Part shown: positions 30,810-36,468 of the stretch, piece by piece
How the letters are laid out: each line of letters begins with the position of its first letter
How positions within the stretch are numbered: position 1 is the stretch's first letter
Program-made: the position numbers and the translations under genes
Notes under the pieces: generated by a model
Database searches by the model: none
What the model was told of the DNA's origin: nothing
What the model saw: the letters and a program-made list of their open reading frames with translations, nothing else
Source: a bacterium
GTDB lineage: Bacteria; Patescibacteriota; Microgenomatia; UBA1400; PJMF01
NCBI GenBank assembly: GCA_017431625.1
Contig: JAFRKQ010000007.1
Location: forward strand, 1 to 36,468
Length of the DNA: 36,468 nt
Direction of reading: 5' to 3'

Positions 30810-31507
30810 CCCCGCGATCACTTATTTAAAAAACCGAAAATTTATTTTATAAAGTCTTTTTTTCCTAAATAATTGCCATCATAAGTACAAAAAGTATTAA
30901 AATCTAATTTATTCTGACTCATCAAGTGTTTTTACCAATTTTTTTTGTTAGCAGTCGACACTCATTACTGCTAATCCTTCCCCTATTATCTCAAGTAGGT
31001 GGTAAGTTTCGGGTCAATGCGAGAAGAAAACACCACTAGGACGCTTTTCTTGACTAAATATAACTATCCGGCAAAAAAACATTATCAAAAGGCCCGACAA
31101 TGACCAAAATTTATTATTGCTTAAATGTAATAAAAAAAATATTATATAACAGCATTATTACCGCAAATACCTGGTTTTATCTTTCTGCGTTAATTATGCG
31201 GTAATATTTTAATCTTATAACAATAATTTTCTCACACTATCAGGTACAAACTCACTAATTATTAACGCAAAATCTGCAATAATAATTTTCCTAAATTATT
31301 CTTGAATTATTACCGCAATAATTAATAATTAACGCAAATATTGCAAAAATATTTATATTGTCACTTTTGCAACTATATTTCATTAATTTTCTTCTCTCCC
31401 CTTTCATCTTGGAATGATTGCCCTCGACAGGCTAGGTTTTAAAATCAACAAGCGGCTTCTTAAGTCGCTATCATTGTTCAAATCAAATTTGCCGCCCGCA
31501 ACTGTGA

Positions 31508-31513
31508 TATAAT
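31508..31513 (+). promoter_or_regulatory. -10 box of the membrane-protein gene
   Basis: TGATATAAT (extended -10) with the ATG at 31521, seven bases downstream: a leaderless arrangement. Confidence 0.7.
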
Positions 31514-31520
31514 AGGGCAT

Positions 31521-32288
31521 ATGCGAGAGCGTGAGCGTTTTGTTCTGACGGCAATCAGTTTGGGTTTTTTCTTGTGGATTATTCAGTTAATTCCTATTTC
31601 CTGGCGTTATCTAGGTATTGCTGGTTTTACACTCCTGACTTATCTTACGAGTGCTTGGACCTTGCGTAAATATCTCAAATTTCATCACTGGCTAATTTTC
31701 TTACCTTTTCCGGCTTTGTATTCCCTATTTATCGGCTGTTTTTATTTTCTTTTGCCGACAAATTTCTGGAGCATGATTACAGTCTTAGGTCTCTTTTCAC
31801 TTGGCATGTATGCCCTATTTTTGTGCGGCAATATCTTTTGTGTCGCCGAGCATGACAAAAAAATCCAACTTACCAGAGCTGCCCAAAATATTATTCTCTT
31901 TTTTGCCATTATTATTTCGCTCTTGGGCTGTCAAGTCATCTACTCTTTCGCTTGGCCTGTATATTTAAGTTTTTTGGCTGTTTTTGGGCTTCATTTACTT
32001 TTAACCTTGACTGTTGCTTGGTCAGTGGAGCTCAACCGAATTTCACTGGAATTATTCCAATTGAGCTTTTTTGGTACACTTTTGATTGCTGAGTGTGCTC
32101 TTATCTTGTCATTTTTGCCGATTGAACCGTGGCGGATTGCCTTGCTGATTATGTCAACTTTTTACTTAATTTTGGGGATTTTACAAGTCTTTATCGGTGA
32201 AAAACTCTACCGACGAGCCTTGGGTGAATACACGCTTTTGATGATTGTTATTATTTTGATGTACATAGCTATTTTCCCTGGTAAATAG
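31521..32288 (+). CDS. Multi-pass membrane protein of unknown function
   Basis: Unrecognised 255-residue protein with about eight hydrophobic helices (for example LGFFLWIIQLIPISW, LIFLPFPALYSLFIGCFYFL, NIILFFAIIISLLGCQVIYS and YTLLMIVIILMYIAIF) joined by short charged loops such as AEHDKKIQLTRAAQ. Starts MRERERF, a basic cytoplasmic cap. No transporter or enzyme motif is visible. It is a single-gene unit converging on yebC, with a hairpin between them. The exact start is supported by the promoter. Confidence 0.75.
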   Translation: MRERERFVLTAISLGFFLWIIQLIPISWRYLGIAGFTLLTYLTSAWTLRKYLKFHHWLIFLPFPALYSLFIGCFYFLLPTNFWSMITVLGLFSLGMYALFLCGNIFCVAEHDKKIQLTRAAQNIILFFAIIISLLGCQVIYSFAWPVYLSFLAVFGLHLLLTLTVAWSVELNRISLELFQLSFFGTLLIAECALILSFLPIEPWRIALLIMSTFYLILGILQVFIGEKLYRRALGEYTLLMIVIILMYIAIFPGK

Positions 32289-32301
32289 TCTTAAAACCAA
32301 A

Positions 32302-32330
32302 AAATGCGGGAATAAATAATTCCCGCATTT
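32302..32330. terminator. Hairpin between converging genes
   Basis: A 12-bp stem AAATGCGGGAAT (32302-32313) with its complement at 32319-32330. On the minus strand it is followed by TTTTTTGG, so it should end yebC; on the plus strand the T-tract is short. Both arms contain TGCGGGAAT, the same 9-mer found in other gaps. Confidence 0.75.
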
Positions 32331-32346
32331 CCTGCTGTATCACTCA

Positions 32347-32895
32347 TCATTCAAGCTCACTCACCGCGGCGTAGACACCTTCCACGCCCTCAACCTCTGA
32401 CAGCTTTTCCTTCAATTCCTCCAATTTTTCCCGATCAGTCTTACTAATTTCCAAGGGCATGGTCACTTTATATTCTTGCGTTTGTTTGTCAAACTCAAAC
32501 ATATAGCTAGCGGCTCCTGGTCCAGCCATACTACCTTCATTGCGTGTCAGAATCGCCTTCAGTTCTGAGCTAGTGCGATTGGTATTATCAGTCACGGTCA
32601 TAATCATTAAACCAACACCGCCTGGTCCAAAAGCCTCATAAGTAATTTCTTGCATTGTCCCGCCAGCAATCTTGCCGCTACCAATGTCGATGGCCTTTTG
32701 GATCTTTTCTTTGGGCATATTGGCCGCTTTTGCCTTATCAACCCAAAGTCTTAAGGTAGGATTGGAGTTGACGTCGCCGCCATTTTTAGCCGCGATACGG
32801 ATATTTTTCACTAAACCTGTAAATATTTGGGCTCTTTTAGCGTCTTCAGCACCTTTTTTATTTTTTATATTGTTCCATTTACTATGTCCAGACAT
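32347..32895 (-). CDS. yebC: YebC/PmpR-family protein
   Basis: Member of the YebC family, known as transcription regulators (PmpR) or as translation factors that relieve stalling at proline-rich stretches (TACO1/YebC2 branch). The hallmark N-terminus MSGHSKWNNIKNKKGAEDAK is intact, followed by AAKNGGDVNSNPTLRLW and EKIQKAI. The 182 residues are shorter than the usual ~240; the third domain appears reduced, ending EGVYAAVSELE. Unlike its neighbours the gene has a short leader with GAAAGGG before the ATG. Confidence 0.93.
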   Translation of the reverse strand: MSGHSKWNNIKNKKGAEDAKRAQIFTGLVKNIRIAAKNGGDVNSNPTLRLWVDKAKAANMPKEKIQKAIDIGSGKIAGGTMQEITYEAFGPGGVGLMIMTVTDNTNRTSSELKAILTRNEGSMAGPGAASYMFEFDKQTQEYKVTMPLEISKTDREKLEELKEKLSEVEGVEGVYAAVSELE

Positions 32896-32920
32896 AATCC
32901 CTTTCTAACTAAGCCTACTT

Positions 32921-32926
32921 ATTATA
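32921..32926 (-). promoter_or_regulatory. -10 box of yebC
   Basis: TATAAT on the minus strand, 25 bases from the yebC ATG, leaving an ~18-base leader that includes the SD sequence. Confidence 0.65.
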
Positions 32927-32972
32927 CCCCAAACCCAACTAAAATTACCCGGCAAAACTACAGTTTGTGTGG

Positions 32973-32978
32973 TATAAT
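32973..32978 (+). promoter_or_regulatory. -10 box of the TPR gene
   Basis: Extended -10 TGGTATAAT. The ATG at 32986 is seven bases away. It diverges from the yebC promoter 47 bases to the left. Confidence 0.7.
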
Positions 32979-32985
32979 GCAGCAC

Positions 32986-33696
32986 ATGTCAACAATCAGT
33001 AATCTTGAATCTCAAGCAGTCTTGGCCGCCAAAAATGGTCACTGGGAGGAGGCGCGTGCTCTCAATGCCGACATTCTCAAGGAGCACCCCGATGACATCA
33101 ATGCGCTCAATCGGAGTGGTTTTGCTTGTCTACAATTGCAAGAAATTGACCGCGCGATCGAGTTTTTCAAGCGTACTCTTGAGATCGAAAAAAGCAATTC
33201 TATTGCCATTAAACAATTGGAAAATATCCGGCGCGACAAAATCAAAAAACCCGAGTTTAACGCCGAAAATTTTGTTGAAGAACCAAGCAAATCGAAGATT
33301 GTTTCTTTGATGCGTTTGGCCAATCGCGATGTCCTCGAGAGTCTGAGTATTGGACAAAAGCTTCATCTTAAAGCCAAGGGGCGGTTCATTGGTGTTGAAA
33401 CCGAAGACAAAACTTATATTGGCTCACTACCGGAAGATATTTCTTTACGCTTGAGTTTTTTGCTGGAGCGAGGCAACCGTTATTTGTGTCAACTCCACTC
33501 AGCCAGTAGCAAACATTGCAGTGTCTATATTCGCGAGACCTACCAGGATCCGCAAAACCGCGATTATCACTCTTTTGTCAGTAATTTTACACCTGGTAGC
33601 GATGATAATATTGGCGAAGAACTCCTACTTTTGGCCGACGAGTCACCACTGAGCCTAGAAAGTGAAGATAGTGATAGCGAAGCTGGCGAAAGCTAA
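32986..33696 (+). CDS. TPR-repeat protein
   Basis: A 236-residue cytoplasmic protein. Residues about 8-75 form two tetratricopeptide repeats (AAKNGHWEEARALNADILKE and the ALNRSGFACLQLQEIDRAIE segment). A middle domain (about 105-190) is mixed alpha/beta and unrecognised, and the tail is acidic, Ser/Glu/Asp-rich (LESEDSDSEAGES). No signal peptide is seen. An in-frame open stretch reaches back to 32827, but the promoter sits inside it, so the start at MSTISNLE is preferred. The stop is one base from the converging LytR_C gene. Confidence 0.75.
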   Translation: MSTISNLESQAVLAAKNGHWEEARALNADILKEHPDDINALNRSGFACLQLQEIDRAIEFFKRTLEIEKSNSIAIKQLENIRRDKIKKPEFNAENFVEEPSKSKIVSLMRLANRDVLESLSIGQKLHLKAKGRFIGVETEDKTYIGSLPEDISLRLSFLLERGNRYLCQLHSASSKHCSVYIRETYQDPQNRDYHSFVSNFTPGSDDNIGEELLLLADESPLSLESEDSDSEAGES

Positions 33697-33697
33697 G

Positions 33698-34816
33698 CTA
33701 GCGTGCCAACTCCTCACCCAAATACAAAACTGCACCCACTCGATAAGAGTGCGCTTTTTGTCCCTGATCAGCCACCGCCGCCACTCCCTTGGGGAAGTTT
33801 TCTTGTAAAATCGCCACCAAACGCTGACAATCTTCTTCGCGTTCATCATAGTAAATTGTTGTTTGATCAATTTTTTCTGGAGCATTCTCAAGTTTGAGCA
33901 CCACAACACCACTAGAGCGCAAAAGTCCACGTACCCGTTTGGCCAACCCGTTGGTCGCCGCCGCATTATAAATGCGCAACTGACAGCCTAACAACTGTTG
34001 TCGACTCAAACTCGCTAGTTGTTCACTCACTGCCTCCAAATCAGTAGCTGGTGTCACGGCCACACTCTTGGCCGAGCGAACACTTAAATAATTGGTAAAA
34101 AGTACGCGGTCAGCCTGGCCTGTGCGCAGCCAGCTTTCACGAAACAATTGCCACAAAGCCGCCTGTAGGTCAGCTTTAGTGGTCAGCGACTGCAACTGTG
34201 GCATAAAATAAAACTCGTCCAAAACCGTACCCAAAGCAAAATTGTAAGCACTTTTAACTTCCTGAAGATTATCATTGCCATAACGATAAATCAGGGGGCC
34301 AATAGAAGCCAGAGGATACTGATTGTACTGACCTATTAATTCTACTTGAGTGCTCGTATCGAGTGACCAAGCCTGGATCGCCTGATTGTCAGGATCAAAG
34401 CGCAATAAATACATGATCTGGGCGCGTTCATTCACACTCGAACCCACCAAAAGAATAGTTTTGGGCCGCTCCAAACGGAAATATTGCGGCAAAATCTGGT
34501 CAGCCACCGCCCAAAAAAGAGCCATTAAAGTCACGATCACGACAATACCGACCAATAAATAAGCACTGCCAAGCACCAAAAAATCCAGCCACCAAGCGGG
34601 TCGCAGCTGGCGAGTGGCCTTTTTTTTGGACACTCGAGTGGGTAGACTAGCTTTTGTCACAGTCTTGCGAGTGCGTTTGACCACACGAGTGGAGGCCGTT
34701 TGGAGTGCTGGCTCCTGGCGCGCCGCTACTCGAGCACTAGACTGGCGCTGTCGCTTTTTTTTGGCGGCATAGCGTTTATTGGCCTGCTGATTCTTTTGCG
34801 CCGTGTATCGATACAT
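33698..34816 (-). CDS. LytR_C-domain membrane protein
   Basis: A 372-residue bitopic protein. A very basic cytoplasmic N-terminus (KKKRQRQSSARVAARQ, RKTVTKASLPTRVSKKKATR) leads to one helix at about residues 77-105 (LDFLVLGSAYLLVGIVVIVT). The next part (about 115-255, TILLVGSSVNERAQIMYLLR, PLIYRYGNDNLQEVKSAYNF) looks like a degenerate LytR-CpsA-Psr region, without confident catalytic residues. The C-terminus (about 280-370) is a LytR_C domain (CQLRIYNAAATNGLAKRVRG, then TTIYYDEREEDCQRL). It probably acts at the cell wall. The ATG at 34816 lies eight bases after a TGTTATACT box; a GTG 13 codons upstream has no support. Confidence 0.8.
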   Translation of the reverse strand: MYRYTAQKNQQANKRYAAKKKRQRQSSARVAARQEPALQTASTRVVKRTRKTVTKASLPTRVSKKKATRQLRPAWWLDFLVLGSAYLLVGIVVIVTLMALFWAVADQILPQYFRLERPKTILLVGSSVNERAQIMYLLRFDPDNQAIQAWSLDTSTQVELIGQYNQYPLASIGPLIYRYGNDNLQEVKSAYNFALGTVLDEFYFMPQLQSLTTKADLQAALWQLFRESWLRTGQADRVLFTNYLSVRSAKSVAVTPATDLEAVSEQLASLSRQQLLGCQLRIYNAAATNGLAKRVRGLLRSSGVVVLKLENAPEKIDQTTIYYDEREEDCQRLVAILQENFPKGVAAVADQGQKAHSYRVGAVLYLGEELAR

Positions 34817-35033
34817 TAAGTATAAGTATAACAAATTACGATCACTTTTTTTCACGCAAATAGTGCAGTAATAAAAATAAAAATTACAGGTTTTTAACGC
34901 ATATTTACCGTAAACCAGAGGTAAATATACTTATTACAGTAAATTACGCAATAATAATTGAGATAATTTTCATTTTTTCTGACAATTTTTGCAGTAAATA
35001 TATTAACGCAAATTTTGCAAAAATAGCTCTCCC
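34817..35033. other. AT-rich repeat-containing gap before the LytR_C gene
   Basis: Contains the LytR_C -10 box (34825-34830) and several TTAACGCAAA / GCAGTAAA-type repeats. One at 35003-35025 matches 31329-31351 at 22 of 23 bases. Confidence 0.6.
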
Positions 35034-36371
35034 CTACTCTGTTACCAGGCCTAAATGCTCCTTGATCGCTCCCACCAGATAAAATGAACCGATGACCAGA
35101 ATCGGCAATCCCGAGAGTCTTGATCGAGATAAGCTAATCTCACTAGCTTGACGCCAATCAGGAATAACTTGTGGCACCAGGCCTTGTTGATCACACAAAC
35201 CAGCCAAGACGGATAGATTAATGCTTTTATCGGGACCCGGTTGAGTGAGGATTACCTGAGTGAAGACTTGACGCAGACAAGCCAACATTTGTGGCAATTT
35301 TTGCTTGATATCACAAGCAAAAATCAAATGTCCCCCGCGGGGGTATAATTGTTGCCAGGTCATCACAGCCCGCTCGATACTAGCCTGGGTGTGAGCACCA
35401 TCAAAAACAATGATCACTGGCGGGGAGTGTGAATACGTCACGATCTCAAAGCGCCCTGGCAAAAACGCCTGGCTAAGTCCAGACTCGATTTGCGTCGCCG
35501 TCAACTCAGGCCAAGCCACGCGCGCGCCCAGAGCTGCCAGGGCAGCGTTCTCAGCCTGAGCAGGCCCCAAAAGACGCAAACGCGTTTGTAGTGGTCGAAA
35601 AAAATACTGGCTCGAGAGTGATATTTCCATGCCATCAGCCTCAAGCGCGCCCAGTTTGCAATCCACTTGTCCTGCCACTTGAAAAAAAGGTGCTTGCTGT
35701 TCTTGCGCTTTTTGCCGACAGATACTCTCTAGCCGCAACCAACGTTGCCGACCTAAAACCACGGGTGTATTTCGCTTGATAATACCAGCTTTTTCCCAAG
35801 CAATTGCCTCAATATCACTACCCAAAATCTGGGTGTGTTCACGCTCGATGAGCGAAATTACACTCAAGCTGGCAGGAATCACATTGGTCGCATCCAGACG
35901 ACCACCGAGTCCCACTTCAAAAACAGCCAGCTCCACTTGTGCCTGGCGAAAAACAAGCATGCCCCACAAGGTCATCAGCTCAAACCAACCCAGGCCTCTA
36001 CCGGTTTTATTTGGCAAATCAAGCAAAAACTCACGCTCGGCATACAATTGCTGACAGGCCTGCACGTAAAGCGTGTCGGCGAAAAAACCTGTGGGACTCA
36101 TCGCGCGCTCGCGCCGATCAACCACATGTGGCGACAAAAAGACCCCCACTCTTTTGCCAGTGGTGGCCGCAATTTGGGCCAGCATCATACTCACCGAGCC
36201 CTTGCCTTTGGATCCAGCCACGTGCCAGCACTCATAAAATCGCTGTGGATCGCCAAAATGTTGACAAGCCAAAAGCATCGTGGTTAAATCAGCTCGTCTT
36301 TTGCGTTTGCTAGCGGTGGCGGCAGCAAGATCATCTAGCCACTGCCAACCTTGCGTCAGCGTGTGTATCAT
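35034..36371 (-). CDS. folC: Folylpolyglutamate/dihydrofolate synthase FolC
   Basis: Mur-ligase-family enzyme that adds glutamate to folates (and in bifunctional forms makes dihydrofolate) using ATP. The P-loop WHVAGSKGKGSVSMML is at residues 49-64, followed by GVFLSPHVVDRRERA; the central domain has VFEVGLGGRLDATNVI and EREHTQILGSDIEAIAWEKA, with IVFDGAHTQASIE later. Length 445 is typical. A TATAAT box nine bases before the ATG predicts a ~3-base leader. The stop is within GAGTAGGGGAGAG, the same sequence as at the gyrA stop. Confidence 0.95.
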   Translation of the reverse strand: MIHTLTQGWQWLDDLAAATASKRKRRADLTTMLLACQHFGDPQRFYECWHVAGSKGKGSVSMMLAQIAATTGKRVGVFLSPHVVDRRERAMSPTGFFADTLYVQACQQLYAEREFLLDLPNKTGRGLGWFELMTLWGMLVFRQAQVELAVFEVGLGGRLDATNVIPASLSVISLIEREHTQILGSDIEAIAWEKAGIIKRNTPVVLGRQRWLRLESICRQKAQEQQAPFFQVAGQVDCKLGALEADGMEISLSSQYFFRPLQTRLRLLGPAQAENAALAALGARVAWPELTATQIESGLSQAFLPGRFEIVTYSHSPPVIIVFDGAHTQASIERAVMTWQQLYPRGGHLIFACDIKQKLPQMLACLRQVFTQVILTQPGPDKSINLSVLAGLCDQQGLVPQVIPDWRQASEISLSRSRLSGLPILVIGSFYLVGAIKEHLGLVTE

Positions 36372-36380
36372 TATCCGCCG

Positions 36381-36386
36381 ATTATA
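36381..36386 (-). promoter_or_regulatory. -10 box of folC
   Basis: TATAAT on the minus strand, nine bases from the folC ATG. The remaining bases to the window end are AT-rich with nothing recognised. Confidence 0.6.
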
Positions 36387-36468
36387 GCCAAAAGGCAGTG
36401 AATGTCAAGTTGTCTCTTAAAACCTATATTAATTATACTAAATACTGCATTATTTGCAATAAATATAT

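Larger units (their letters stand above)
28672..31520. other. 2.85-kb repeat-rich intergenic region
   Basis: Far longer than any ordinary gap here and without a convincing gene. It includes a patch with coding-like composition (28820-29111) ending in a terminator-like hairpin, nine exact GCCTGGA/TCCAGGC sites (29177-30507), an isolated 9-bp hairpin (29410-29439), two copies of an iteron-like array (29793-29908 and 30090-30178), a promoter with a 31-codon frame (30694-30809) and an AT-rich block of TTAACGCAAA-type repeats (about 31160-31351). Confidence 0.7.

Noticed and set aside
111-36371. Recoded TGA as glycine (Gracilibacteria/Absconditabacteria code)
   Set aside because: TGA ends rnc, serS and rnpA cleanly and no in-frame TGA interrupts conserved domains.

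Overview
The window looks like a chromosome segment of a Patescibacteria/CPR bacterium, possibly of the Microgenomates type. The lineage is inferred from gene content and style, not from a marker tree. Supporting signs are the small AT-rich genome style, short overlapping operons, a PilM-PilN-PilO set, a membrane-anchored TraG/HerA-like ATPase with no other conjugation genes, a LytR_C protein, an acyl-carrier-like protein without the prosthetic-group serine, and a PheT without its tRNA-binding OB domain. Normal use of TGA as stop (rnc, greA-side and rnpA genes) argues against the TGA-recoded CPR groups.

Layout. From 0.1 to 19.65 kb nearly everything is on the minus strand: a family 2 glycosyltransferase; greA-lysS-serS; rpsP-khpA; rpmF-nusB-acp-like-rnc; a small membrane-anchored protein; a TraG-like ATPase, an NAD-sugar epimerase/decarboxylase and L-lactate dehydrogenase; and rnpA-pheT plus a Pro-rich protein. 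One plus-strand operon interrupts this (4.7-8.3 kb, PilX-like protein and PilMNO). After a 2-kb AT-rich gap come plus-strand gyrB-ppa-gyrA, tRNA-Ala(GGC) and a minus-strand XerC/D-like recombinase. A second, 2.8-kb gap follows (28.7-31.5 kb), then a membrane protein, yebC, a TPR protein, a LytR_C protein and folC.

How the genes work together. Most of the window is core information processing (aminoacyl-tRNA synthesis, transcript cleavage and antitermination, RNA processing, ribosomal proteins, supercoiling). Around it are envelope functions (pilus, glycosyltransferase, nucleotide-sugar enzyme, LytR_C protein) and a little fermentative metabolism (LDH). The change in gene polarity across the 19.7-21.6 kb gap, between rnpA and gyrB, resembles the classical bacterial replication-origin neighbourhood, although dnaA is not in the window.

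The least explained content is the intergenic DNA. It is built from several short repeat families: a ~150-bp element with perfect hairpins; a GCCTGGA motif strongly concentrated in gaps; a TGCGGGAAT / TTAACGCAAA family; and an iteron-like pair of tandem ACTATATCA arrays. In addition, about twelve first genes of transcription units begin 4-10 nt downstream of a TATAAT-like box, which predicts leaderless mRNAs, while operon-internal genes carry Shine-Dalgarno sequences.
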